This document shows, piece by piece, positions 17,373 through 26,355 of a stretch of DNA of 64,000 nucleotides. The notes under the pieces were generated by a model, which saw nothing but the letters and a program-made list of their open reading frames with translations, searched no databases and was not told the DNA's origin. The position numbers were made by a program, and so were the translations under genes. Each line of letters begins with the position of its first letter. Within the stretch, counting starts at the first letter, position 1. Location: positions 1-64,000 of the forward strand of contig CANLBM010000011.1 of assembly GCA_947488845.1 (NCBI GenBank), in the 5' to 3' direction. The DNA comes from an uncultured Sphingomonadaceae bacterium. GTDB lineage: Bacteria; Pseudomonadota; Alphaproteobacteria; Sphingomonadales; Sphingomonadaceae.

Positions 17373-18710
17373 ATGCATTTTCCCAAGCAAGTGGCAAAGT
17401 CGATGAAATTTGATGCTAGTCGGGGGGGCATCACGTCGTATGTATTGCATATAATATTTCTTGTTCCAATTTTTATTCATACATTTCAAATTGGTGGGCA
17501 AGCATATTTCGATGATATATATAATACATATGATGACACTCAAAGAATATCGATTTATGCTCTATTTTACTTAACTAATGCAATTTTATTTATTTACTCT
17601 TTATCACGAAAAGATGGACTGTATTACACTCTTTTACTGACAGCCATACTTTTGTTAATATTGTTTTTTCAGCTCGGTATGGTAGATTCTGTTTTCAATA
17701 TAGACAAATTTACATACGTTCTGCCTGCCGTACGCGGTATTCTCTGGGTAACATCAACGTTTGCATTTGCTTTTTTTATTTATAAGAAAGATGTTTTTCT
17801 CAACTCGTTTTTCTACTTTTCTTATTTTTCGTGCATATTTTGTCTGTTCTGTATGGCTTTATATAGCGTTACTAATGTTCCTTTTGGAATAAGTGTCGCT
17901 TACGGATTCCCAAGAGCGCAGGGTTTGTTAAGTGAGCCTTCTGCCATTTCGATTTTTGTCCCATCTTTTATAATTATCTCTTACATCAGAAAAGATTACA
18001 TTGCCATGTTGGTTGGCTTGGCAACGCTGTTGGCGGCGAGCTCCGCAATAGGATACATCGTGTTTTGCCTCATGGTTATCGTGTATTTATCTCGCTTTAT
18101 AAGATTCGATAATTATGTATTTGCTGCTCTGTGTTGTTCACCATTGATCGTGGTTTCGCTTATATTCTCGCCTGTAAACGACTTTTTCATTACTGTTTTA
18201 ACATTCATCTCCGACATACTTAGAGGACTTTCCTTTGATGCTGGAAATTATAACAGTCAAGGTGACAGAATTGTCTCTGCTTTGGTGCAATTGCCAAATA
18301 TAATTCAGCTAACTGATCCTAGAGCACTGTCGTCGGTCGGAGATTTGGCGAGAATTGCTAGCCCAATATTTATGTCGAATTTTCTGTTTAATAATGATTT
18401 AATCTATATAGGTACGGGTCCTTCTGTTTTTGGGGCAGTGGCGTTGGATTTATTCAGAGTTGTTTTGGATAGCGGATTTGTCTTCTATGCAATTAGTTCA
18501 TATGGAATATTTATTGCCACTTTACTCGTATTTATGATGATACGTATGTATATTCGCCTCAATAACGATTTGGTTATTAAAGTAATATATGCCGGCGCAA
18601 CAATAGCAGTTCTTTTTAATTCAGCCGCTGGAATAAATGGATATACTATTGCGTTGTTTTTTGTGATCTATCAATTTAAGCCAGAGAAGCTCTGCGCCAA
18701 TAGTAATTAA
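17373..18710 (+). CDS. AT-rich polytopic membrane protein, candidate Wzy polymerase
   Basis: A 445-residue protein with about ten to twelve membrane helices and a large loop after about residue 290, the architecture of O-antigen polymerases. Sequence conservation in this family is very low, so the call rests on topology and on its position after the flippase gene. It has markedly more AT, long runs of A and T, and codon use unlike its neighbours, which points to separate acquisition. The first ATG (17373) or the one at 17403 may be the true start. Confidence 0.7.
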   Translation: MHFPKQVAKSMKFDASRGGITSYVLHIIFLVPIFIHTFQIGGQAYFDDIYNTYDDTQRISIYALFYLTNAILFIYSLSRKDGLYYTLLLTAILLLILFFQLGMVDSVFNIDKFTYVLPAVRGILWVTSTFAFAFFIYKKDVFLNSFFYFSYFSCIFCLFCMALYSVTNVPFGISVAYGFPRAQGLLSEPSAISIFVPSFIIISYIRKDYIAMLVGLATLLAASSAIGYIVFCLMVIVYLSRFIRFDNYVFAALCCSPLIVVSLIFSPVNDFFITVLTFISDILRGLSFDAGNYNSQGDRIVSALVQLPNIIQLTDPRALSSVGDLARIASPIFMSNFLFNNDLIYIGTGPSVFGAVALDLFRVVLDSGFVFYAISSYGIFIATLLVFMMIRMYIRLNNDLVIKVIYAGATIAVLFNSAAGINGYTIALFFVIYQFKPEKLCANSN

Positions 18711-19087
18711 CTTTATTCTAGCCCAAATTTGGTTTTCTCGAAGACTGTTTGATAGTTTCTCGCTATTGCTAAAGGCAGACTGTGCTGCAAGGCTGCCTTT
18801 TCATCGCAAATGACGTGCCGCGAACAATTCTAGAATGAATGCCGCTTATGGCTGGACAGCAAGGCAAATGTAGCGCGGCAGACTTCTTTGAATTTCCTCT
18901 ACGATCCAAACCACTTGTCAGAGCAAACCACTGAGCATATCAGATATTCGAGGTCTTGGCTCGGAACGATGCCCGCTACAAGTCCTGACCAAAACTCCGA
19001 ATCTGAGAACTCCGCTAAGCACCAAGCTGGCGCTTTCATGCCTTTCAATTTAGTTTTAGGTCAAACACTGTAAAGGAAGTCAGTTCA
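18711..19087. other. intergenic gap upstream of the asparagine synthase gene
   Basis: 377 bases without a supported gene. A 61-codon frame (18888-19073) has no recognisable features. The last bases before 19088 (AAAGGAAGTCAGTTCA) supply a good ribosome-binding site for the next gene. A promoter for the four-gene cassette downstream is expected here, but no convincing -35/-10 pair stands out. Confidence 0.4.
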
Positions 19088-21004
19088 ATGTGTGGTATTC
19101 TCGGTAGTTTGGGTACATTCGATAATGTGGTGAAAGACCCGCTTTCTCTTATTCGCCGTAGGGGGCCGGATTGTTCGGGAGAATGGCGCGACGAAGAGCA
19201 AAAGGTTTATCTCGGACACCGTCGTCTATCGATATTGGATTTGTCTGCTGCCGGAGATCAGCCGATGGTCTCCGATGATGGTCGCTATGTAATGGTGTAT
19301 AATGGCGAAATCTATAATTTTGGAGAGTTACGGCAGAATTTGGAGGCGGCTGGCCGAAACTTTTCAGGCCATTCGGATTCCGAAGTCTTGTTGAAGCTAT
19401 TCGAGCAACACGGAACCGCAGCGTTTGCAAAATTGAATGGAATTTTTGCTGTTGCATTTTGGGATCGTCACCAGCGGGTTTTGACTTTGGCCCGCGACGC
19501 TGTTGGTGTGAAGCCGCTATACTATACTGAGGTTTCCGATGGCGTCGCATTCGCAAGCGAAATGAAGGTTTTGATAAGAGGCGGCTTTGTGACTCCGTCC
19601 GTCAATCCAAGAGCTGTGCTCCATCATTTGTCATATCTTTATTCGCCGGGACGCGAGACGATCGTCAATGAAGTCCAAAAGCTGATACCCGGCGAGTATA
19701 TCCAGTATAAGAATGGCCAAAAAATAAGTCAGGCAATCTTCAGCGATGCAATTGCTCCCCCCGCTACAAAGAAAACAATCTCGGTGGACCAAGCAATTGT
19801 TGAGGTTCGAGATGCATTGGAGACCGCTGTCGATCGCCAGTTGGTTTCGGATGTTCCTTTAGGGGCCTTCTTGTCCGGTGGCCTGGATTCTTCCTCGATT
19901 GTGGCATTCGCAAGTCGATTTCGCAGTGGCCCGGACAAGCTCGAGTGTTTTTCCATCGACATTTCCGAGCAAGTTGGAGCGGAAGGGCTTGTCGATGACT
20001 TGCCCTACGCCAAGGCCGTAGCTAAACATCTTGATGTAAACCTGAATGTCATTAAGGCTGAAGGGAATATGATGGAACGGTTGGGAGAGATGATCTACTT
20101 TCTCGACGAACCGACGGCCGACTTTGCTGCACTCAACACTCTGTATATTGCCGAACTGGCACGATCTAACGGCATCAAAGTCCTACTATCCGGTTCAGGC
20201 GGCGATGATATATTTACCGGCTATCGGCGGCATTTCGCCTTGATGCAGGAGAAATACTGGGCCTGGCTACCAAAGGGAGGCAGATCCATTCTTAGCTCTG
20301 GAGCCAAGGCCTTGCCTGCGTCTCCGCCAATATTGCGTCGAGTAGGCAAGGCATTTCAATATGCCGATCTAAACAGTGACGAAAGGCTGGCCAGTTATTT
20401 TCTTTGGCTCGAGCCGAGCCAAGCATTGGATCTTCTATCACCGGAAATGAAAGCAGGGCTATCGGACCAAGATGTTTTTGCGCCTATGCTGGATTCTCTT
20501 GAAAATCTGCCCAGAGGCAATTCGGAACTAGAACGGATGCTATATTTGGAAGGCAAGCATTTTTTGGCGGACCATAACCTTAATTATGCAGATAAAATGG
20601 GAATGGCCGCAAGTGTTGAAATACGTGTTCCTCTTCTTGATCAAGATTTGATAAATACCGTTTTGTCTTTGCCGGATGATTTTAAGCAGCGTGGGGCGAC
20701 AGGCAAGTGGATATTCAAAAAGGCTATGGAGGGCATTCTACCCCACGATATTATCTACCGGAAAAAAACCGGATTTGGCGTCCCACTTCGTGAATGGCTC
20801 AAGGGCCCGCTAAAGTCCCAAGTGGCTTCGTTGCTGAGTGTGAAAAACATAGAGCGGCAGGGTTTGTTTGACGCTGCGGCAATTCAGAAACTCATCGCGT
20901 CTAATGATGCCGGGAAAGTGGATGCCTCTTACACCATATTTGCGGTGCTTTGCTTGCAGATATGGTGTGATCAGTTTATTGATGGAAATTATGCGATTGA
21001 TTGA
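19088..21004 (+). CDS. glutamine-hydrolysing asparagine synthase-family amidotransferase
   Basis: A 638-residue two-domain enzyme. Cys2 of MCGILG is the glutaminase nucleophile and requires exact start at 19088, supported by an AAGGAAG ribosome-binding site. The C-terminal synthetase domain has the PP-loop SGGLDSSSIVA (about residues 264-274) and LLSGSGGDDIFTGYRR (about 365-380). In polysaccharide loci, paralogues of AsnB are thought to amidate uronic acids of the polymer rather than aspartate. The presence of WecC, which makes a uronic acid, and the close neighbours downstream fit such a role here, but this is inference. Confidence 0.9.
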   Translation: MCGILGSLGTFDNVVKDPLSLIRRRGPDCSGEWRDEEQKVYLGHRRLSILDLSAAGDQPMVSDDGRYVMVYNGEIYNFGELRQNLEAAGRNFSGHSDSEVLLKLFEQHGTAAFAKLNGIFAVAFWDRHQRVLTLARDAVGVKPLYYTEVSDGVAFASEMKVLIRGGFVTPSVNPRAVLHHLSYLYSPGRETIVNEVQKLIPGEYIQYKNGQKISQAIFSDAIAPPATKKTISVDQAIVEVRDALETAVDRQLVSDVPLGAFLSGGLDSSSIVAFASRFRSGPDKLECFSIDISEQVGAEGLVDDLPYAKAVAKHLDVNLNVIKAEGNMMERLGEMIYFLDEPTADFAALNTLYIAELARSNGIKVLLSGSGGDDIFTGYRRHFALMQEKYWAWLPKGGRSILSSGAKALPASPPILRRVGKAFQYADLNSDERLASYFLWLEPSQALDLLSPEMKAGLSDQDVFAPMLDSLENLPRGNSELERMLYLEGKHFLADHNLNYADKMGMAASVEIRVPLLDQDLINTVLSLPDDFKQRGATGKWIFKKAMEGILPHDIIYRKKTGFGVPLREWLKGPLKSQVASLLSVKNIERQGLFDAAAIQKLIASNDAGKVDASYTIFAVLCLQIWCDQFIDGNYAID

Positions 21005-21167
21005 ATGGCAATATTATTTGCGCGGAAAGCCCGCGAAATCGCTTTAGACAAAAATCAATTAGGGCTCGGCAGTCTTACTCATTTCGGTTGTCCGAAATCT
21101 GAGGTATGTCTAGGGACTTAAGCCTTCTTCAAGATGGAGCCAGACATCACTGGATTATCAGGACATT

Positions 21168-23303
21168 ATGAAACAGATCGTTCAATATTTTAGCACTGGC
21201 GAAACAAAAATTGTTGCGGCCCCGGATCCGATGGTTGGGCCAAATGATGTTCTGGTGCGGACCTCTACCTCTTTGATTTCCGCTGGCACGGAAAGGATGT
21301 TAGTCGACTTTGGCAAGGCATCATTGTTCCAAAAAGCACTTAAGCAGCCGGAGCGGGTTGCCGATGTTCTGAACAAAGTGAAAACGGATGGTCTGCTGAC
21401 AACTGTGGATGCTGTCCGTTCGAAGCTTGGGCAGCCAATCCCGCTTGGATATTCGAGTGTCGGGATCGTAATTGATACAGGCGCGAGCGTAGCGGGTTTT
21501 GCGGTGGGAGACAGGGTGGTTTCGAACGGCCCTCACGCCGATGTAGTTCGTGTTCCTCAGACTTTATGCGCGCCAATTCCCGACAGTGTAAGCAATGATA
21601 CTGCCGCGTTCGTAGTTGTTGGAAGCATTGGCCTACAAGGAATAAGGCTTGCCCAACCAACTTTGGGTGAAGCGATAGTCGTTACCGGCGCAGGTCTTGT
21701 CGGACTGCTGACCATTCAACTTCTAATTGCCCAAGGTTGTCGTGTTCTTGCTATTGATTTCGATCAGAGCAAGCTGGATATCGCCAAAGAATATGGAGCT
21801 GAAATATGCAATCCAGCCAATGGCGAAGACCCTGTCAGCGCAGGCATGGCGTTCAGCCGCGGGCGAGGCGTAGATGCAGTGATTATCACGGCATCTACCG
21901 ATCTAACAGATCCAGTGACTGAAGCAGCACAAATGAGCCGGAAACGCGGACGGATTGTTTTGGTAGGAGTAACGGGGCTAAACCTAAACCGGTCAGACTT
22001 TTATGAAAAAGAGCTCACTTTTCAGGTTTCCTGTTCTTATGGCCCTGGGCGCTATGATCCAGAATATGAAGAAAAAGGTCACGATTATCCTGCTGCCTTT
22101 GTCCGATGGACAGAGGGACGAAACTTTGAAGCCATGCTGGATATGATGGAGCGAAAATCAGTTTGCATCGATAAACTGATCTCATCACGTTTCGCATTCG
22201 AAAGCGCGGTCGAGGCCTATGGTCAACTTACCAGCGACAAATCCAGTCTTGGAATGCTGCTCGACTATCCCCAAGCTGAAGAGGATCGCGTTTGCAAGAC
22301 GATCCCGCTAAGGCAAGTAGAGCAATATTCGCAAGGAGCAGCCGTTGTCGGTTTTATCGGGGCGGGGAATTATGCGTCCCGCATTTTGATACCGGCATTT
22401 CAGAAAGCTGACGCAAAGCTGGATACTATTGTGAGTTCGGGTGGACTGAGTGGGTCGATCAGCGGTGCCAAAGCAGGCTTTGTCAAAGCTTCCAGCGACG
22501 TTGACGAAATGCTGGCGAACGATGCAATAAATGTCGCCGTCATAGCGACACGTCACGATAGCCACGCAGGTATGGCTGTCAAAGCGCTGAACGCCGGGAA
22601 ACATGTGTTTATCGAAAAACCCCTGGCGTTGACACAGTCCGAAGTGTCCGCAGTGGAAGAGGCTTTTTCGCAGAGCCATAAAAGCGGTTCCAGTGCTCAC
22701 CTTATGGTTGGTTATAACAGACGATTCGCGCCTCAGATTCAAAAGATAAAGTCATTGCTGGAACAGGTTAGCGAACCTAAATCGTTTTTAATGGTGATGA
22801 ATGCTGGAGCGATCCCTGCTGCGCACTGGACCCAAGACACAACCGTCGGTGGCGGACGAATAATAGGTGAAGCTTGTCATTTTATCGATCTAATGCGGTT
22901 TCTGGCGGATTCTCCGATCGTGTCTTCACAGGGCCGGCGCATGGGTAAAAACCAAGTAACGGAAGTGGAATCCGATAAAGCTTCGATTACGCTAGGTTTC
23001 GAAGATGGGTCGTTCGGGACAATAATGTACCTCGCAAACGGTGCAACCAGTTTTCCAAAGGAGCGGATAGAGATATTCACTGCCGGTCGGACGCTTCAAC
23101 TGGATAATTTCCGGAGCCTGAAAGCTTTCGGCTGGCCAGGCTTTTCAAAAATGAATTTGTCTCGCCAAAACAAAGGGCAACAGAACTGTCCAAGGGCATT
23201 TCTCCAATCTATCGCAAACGGAACCCCGGCCATTCCCGTTGATCAAATATTCGAAGTTGCTAGAGTAACCATAGACATCGCCAACTCCCTCCGCGATCAG
23301 TGA
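21168..23303 (+). CDS. bi-domain oxidoreductase: medium-chain dehydrogenase fused to Gfo/Idh/MocA
   Basis: A 711-residue natural fusion. Residues 1-360 resemble a medium-chain alcohol dehydrogenase (LISAGTERMLVDF, PLGYSSVGIV, a GAGLVGLLTIQL dinucleotide fold). Residues 390-711 resemble Gfo/Idh/MocA sugar oxidoreductases (VVGFIGAGNYASRILIP, HVFIEKPLAL with the catalytic-type Lys, GYNRRFAPQ). The ADH part seems to lack the usual catalytic zinc ligand GHE motif. This architecture recurs next to heparinase-like genes in polysaccharide loci; the two active sites may act in sequence on a sugar nucleotide. The stop overlaps the next GTG start by four bases. Confidence 0.88.
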   Translation: MKQIVQYFSTGETKIVAAPDPMVGPNDVLVRTSTSLISAGTERMLVDFGKASLFQKALKQPERVADVLNKVKTDGLLTTVDAVRSKLGQPIPLGYSSVGIVIDTGASVAGFAVGDRVVSNGPHADVVRVPQTLCAPIPDSVSNDTAAFVVVGSIGLQGIRLAQPTLGEAIVVTGAGLVGLLTIQLLIAQGCRVLAIDFDQSKLDIAKEYGAEICNPANGEDPVSAGMAFSRGRGVDAVIITASTDLTDPVTEAAQMSRKRGRIVLVGVTGLNLNRSDFYEKELTFQVSCSYGPGRYDPEYEEKGHDYPAAFVRWTEGRNFEAMLDMMERKSVCIDKLISSRFAFESAVEAYGQLTSDKSSLGMLLDYPQAEEDRVCKTIPLRQVEQYSQGAAVVGFIGAGNYASRILIPAFQKADAKLDTIVSSGGLSGSISGAKAGFVKASSDVDEMLANDAINVAVIATRHDSHAGMAVKALNAGKHVFIEKPLALTQSEVSAVEEAFSQSHKSGSSAHLMVGYNRRFAPQIQKIKSLLEQVSEPKSFLMVMNAGAIPAAHWTQDTTVGGGRIIGEACHFIDLMRFLADSPIVSSQGRRMGKNQVTEVESDKASITLGFEDGSFGTIMYLANGATSFPKERIEIFTAGRTLQLDNFRSLKAFGWPGFSKMNLSRQNKGQQNCPRAFLQSIANGTPAIPVDQIFEVARVTIDIANSLRDQ

Positions 23304-25135
23304 CTGATATAGCCACCAAGTTCGGCACATATTTGGCGCTGGGTTTCAAAAACCTGCTGCGCGTTGCTCTTTACCGCTATAGTCTTAAAATCGGTTGCCA
23401 CCCCGTTCAGTCGTTAACGCCTATAAAGATAGAGGGACGCTTTTTTGTCCCAACACAATCGTCGAATATCCGTGATATCCTGTCCGAAAACTGGAGTGGG
23501 ACCGGTAAGTTATTTGGCCATATTCCTATCAAAATAGCAGATACCGCCCCTGATTGGACAAAGAATATACTGACCGGGGCGTCAATAGAGAACCCCCTTA
23601 AACCGTGGTGGAAGATTGCAGACTTCGATCCTGCGGTCGGCGACATAAAAATTATATGGGAACTATCGCGCTGGCACTGGCTCTTGCCAATGGCCCAACG
23701 TGCGCGAAACGGCGATATTCACAGCTTGAACCGTATGAATAACTGGTTGCTAGATTGGAATCATAAAAACCCTCAATATCTGGGGCCCAATTGGAAATGC
23801 GGTCAAGAAGCCTCGATAAGGGTGATTCACCTAGCTACAGCCGCTATGATCATGGATTCGCATCAGGAGCCATCTGGCGCAGTCTGTGCTCTTGTGGAGG
23901 CCCATCTACAGCGCATTGCGCCAACCTTGCTGTACGCCGCGGCTCAGGACAACAATCACGGTACTTCGGAAGCGGTCGGACTGTTCATCGGCGCGAGTTG
24001 GTTACTTACTAAGGGGTCTAACAGGCGATTTACTAACTGGTTAAAAACCAGTCGGAAACATATTGAAGAGCGGGTGGATCGGCTGATTGAACCGGACGGA
24101 AGTTTTAGCCAGTATTCAGTCAACTATCATCGCATGATGCTGGATAGCTTGTCGATCGCGGAGGTCTGGCGGGGGAAATTCGATCTTCCGCCATTTTCGG
24201 ACAATTTCTATTCTCGCGTTGCTGCGGCTACGATCTGGTTAGCGCAGATGACGTCAATGGGAAATGGCGATGTTCCGAATATCGGTGCGAATGACGGAGC
24301 CCAACTTATTCCTTTTGCAGATACGTCATACCGGGATTACCGGCCCACCGTGCAACTCGCCTCGACCCTGTTTTTGGGGCGAGCACTCCTCGCTGCCGGC
24401 CCGTATGACAGCTCATTAAAATGGCTTGATATCGCAAAGCCTGAACAGCCTCTCGAGCTTTCAGATCATTTTTTATCGGATAATGGTGGTTATGCTGTTT
24501 TCACAAAGGAAGATGCAAAAGCCATAGTCCGCTATCCCCGCTTCCGCTTTCGGCCCAGTCAAAACGATGCCCTACATGTAGACTTGTGGGTTAAGGGTTT
24601 AAATATTCTGAGAGATGCCGGCACTTACAGCTACAACGAAGGTGACGAATGGATCGACTATTTTGGAAGCGGAGAGGCGCATAATACAATCGTTTTTGAT
24701 GGTGAGGAAGCCATGCCTAGAATCGGCCGGTTTCTTTTGGCAAAGCGGTTGCAAACCAAAGAGCGAGCCTTTGTATCAGACGGAAACAAAAATATTGTGG
24801 GATTTGAAGCGTCCTATCTTGATTATAAGAAACGCTACCATCATCGGACAGTGATGTTGAAGGGTCGCAGAATGGAAGTTGTCGATACCGTTGGTGGTTT
24901 TTCAAACCAAGCTAGTTTGCGCTGGCGATTTGCACCCGACAATTGGCGAGTAAAGGGAGACCGTTTGATAGGAAGTTTGGGCGAAATGCATGTAAGTGCA
25001 AATGTAGAGCTCTCTGCATTCAATCTCGAAAGGGGTTACGAATCAAGGCATTACCTGGAAAAGACCGAACTACCAGTACTCCATGTAAAAGTGGAATCTC
25101 CCGCTATCATAACCAGCAGATTTGAGTGGAATTGA
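23300..25135 (+). CDS. heparinase II/III-family protein
   Basis: A 611-residue protein with an alpha/alpha toroid N-terminal half (NNHGTSEAVGLFIGASWLL near residue 216, SQYSVNYHRMMLDS near 273) and a beta-sandwich C-terminal half (NDALHVDLWVKG near 422, RDAGTYSYN near 436, HNTIVFDGEEAMPR near 456). Heparinase II/III folds are polysaccharide lyases acting on uronic-acid polymers. No signal peptide is visible, which is odd for an enzyme acting on exported polymer. GTG at 23300 overlaps the previous stop by four bases (GTGA), so it is probably coupled to the fused oxidoreductase. Its stop overlaps the next start by one base. Confidence 0.87.
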   Translation: MTDIATKFGTYLALGFKNLLRVALYRYSLKIGCHPVQSLTPIKIEGRFFVPTQSSNIRDILSENWSGTGKLFGHIPIKIADTAPDWTKNILTGASIENPLKPWWKIADFDPAVGDIKIIWELSRWHWLLPMAQRARNGDIHSLNRMNNWLLDWNHKNPQYLGPNWKCGQEASIRVIHLATAAMIMDSHQEPSGAVCALVEAHLQRIAPTLLYAAAQDNNHGTSEAVGLFIGASWLLTKGSNRRFTNWLKTSRKHIEERVDRLIEPDGSFSQYSVNYHRMMLDSLSIAEVWRGKFDLPPFSDNFYSRVAAATIWLAQMTSMGNGDVPNIGANDGAQLIPFADTSYRDYRPTVQLASTLFLGRALLAAGPYDSSLKWLDIAKPEQPLELSDHFLSDNGGYAVFTKEDAKAIVRYPRFRFRPSQNDALHVDLWVKGLNILRDAGTYSYNEGDEWIDYFGSGEAHNTIVFDGEEAMPRIGRFLLAKRLQTKERAFVSDGNKNIVGFEASYLDYKKRYHHRTVMLKGRRMEVVDTVGGFSNQASLRWRFAPDNWRVKGDRLIGSLGEMHVSANVELSAFNLERGYESRHYLEKTELPVLHVKVESPAIITSRFEWN

Positions 25136-26355
25136 TGCATATTCTGTATTTTCATCAGCATTTTTCTACGGCGAAGGGCGCCGTTGGAATCCGATCCTAC
25201 CATATGGCGCGACGTTTGATATCCGAAGGGCATAAGGTAACCATGGTCTGTGGTAGCTACGCCAATGGTGATACCGGCTTAACAGGGCCGTTTCATAATG
25301 GCCGGCGCCGTGGGGCCGTTGACGAAATTGATGTTATTGAATGTGAATTATCTTATTCCAACAGCGACGGCTTCATCAAGCGAAGCGGGATCTTTCTAAA
25401 GTTCATGCTGGTCTCGATAATGATCGCAATGCGCGAGCGATATGATCTTGTTTTTGCGACGTCTACGCCGCTTACAGTTGGTGTCCCGGGCATTATGGGG
25501 AAATGGTTGCGGCGCAAGCCCTTTGTCTTCGAAGTGCGCGATCTTTGGCCTGAACTACCACGCGAGATGGGCGTGATACGCAACCCCATAATATTATCTG
25601 CGCTTTCTTTACTTGAATGGATTTCTTATCGAAGTGCGGACCGACTTGTTGCCCTGTCACCAGGCATCGCCAAAGGCATTATGCGCCGAGGAGTGGCTGA
25701 ATCCAGAATAAGTATAATTTCGAATGGGTGCGATCTTAATCTGTTTCACCCTGGCGTTGTCGCTCACCGCCCCGGAGCGGTGGCACAAGAGGATTTCGTG
25801 GCAATTTTTGCTGGCACGCACGGGCGTGCAAACGGGCTTGGAGCGATCATAGAAGCTGCAGAAATACTGCAACAACGGGGCCGCAATGAAATCAAGTTTT
25901 TGCTGGTAGGCAGCGGGATGGAAAAGCCCGCACTTATATCGGCTGCAGACGAAAAAGGCCTTACCAACATAATATTTGTGGATCCGGTTCCTAAAGCGGA
26001 GCTAGCAAGCCTTTTGGCTGGTTCCGATATCGGGCTTCAAATTTTGGCTAATATCCCTGCCTTCTATTTTGGCACATCCCCGAACAAGTTTTTTGACTAT
26101 ATAGCAGCAGGATTACCCGTGCTTAACAATTATCCAGGTTGGCTCGCGGGACTGATAGAGCAACATGAATGTGGCATTGTCGTGCCGCCGGAAGATTCAA
26201 TCGCATTTGCAGACGCACTAGAGCGGGCGGAAGCGGAGCGAAAAGCGATGGTTGATATGAGCACAAGGGCTCGTCTTTTAGCGAAGAATGATTTTTCGCG
26301 AGAAACTCTAGCTGGGCGCTGGGTAAATTGGGTTTGCGGTACAGCGGCTAGTTAA
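25135..26355 (+). CDS. glycosyltransferase family 4, WbuB-like
   Basis: A 406-residue GT-B glycosyltransferase resembling WbuB-type enzymes that add an N-acetylated deoxyhexosamine early in O-unit assembly. Motifs include LYFHQHFST at the N-terminus, FEVRDLWPELPREMG (about residues 128-142) and GTSPNKFFDYIAAGLPVLNN (about 314-333). I chose the ATG at 25135, which overlaps the heparinase stop by one base (TGATG) and begins at the conserved opening; a GTG nine bases upstream is possible. It closes the polysaccharide locus; downstream is a long gene-poor stretch. Confidence 0.87.
   Translation: MHILYFHQHFSTAKGAVGIRSYHMARRLISEGHKVTMVCGSYANGDTGLTGPFHNGRRRGAVDEIDVIECELSYSNSDGFIKRSGIFLKFMLVSIMIAMRERYDLVFATSTPLTVGVPGIMGKWLRRKPFVFEVRDLWPELPREMGVIRNPIILSALSLLEWISYRSADRLVALSPGIAKGIMRRGVAESRISIISNGCDLNLFHPGVVAHRPGAVAQEDFVAIFAGTHGRANGLGAIIEAAEILQQRGRNEIKFLLVGSGMEKPALISAADEKGLTNIIFVDPVPKAELASLLAGSDIGLQILANIPAFYFGTSPNKFFDYIAAGLPVLNNYPGWLAGLIEQHECGIVVPPEDSIAFADALERAEAERKAMVDMSTRARLLAKNDFSRETLAGRWVNWVCGTAAS

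Noticed and set aside
18888-19073. 61-codon frame before the asparagine synthase gene
   Set aside because: No ribosome-binding site, no motif, and a composition like non-coding neighbours.
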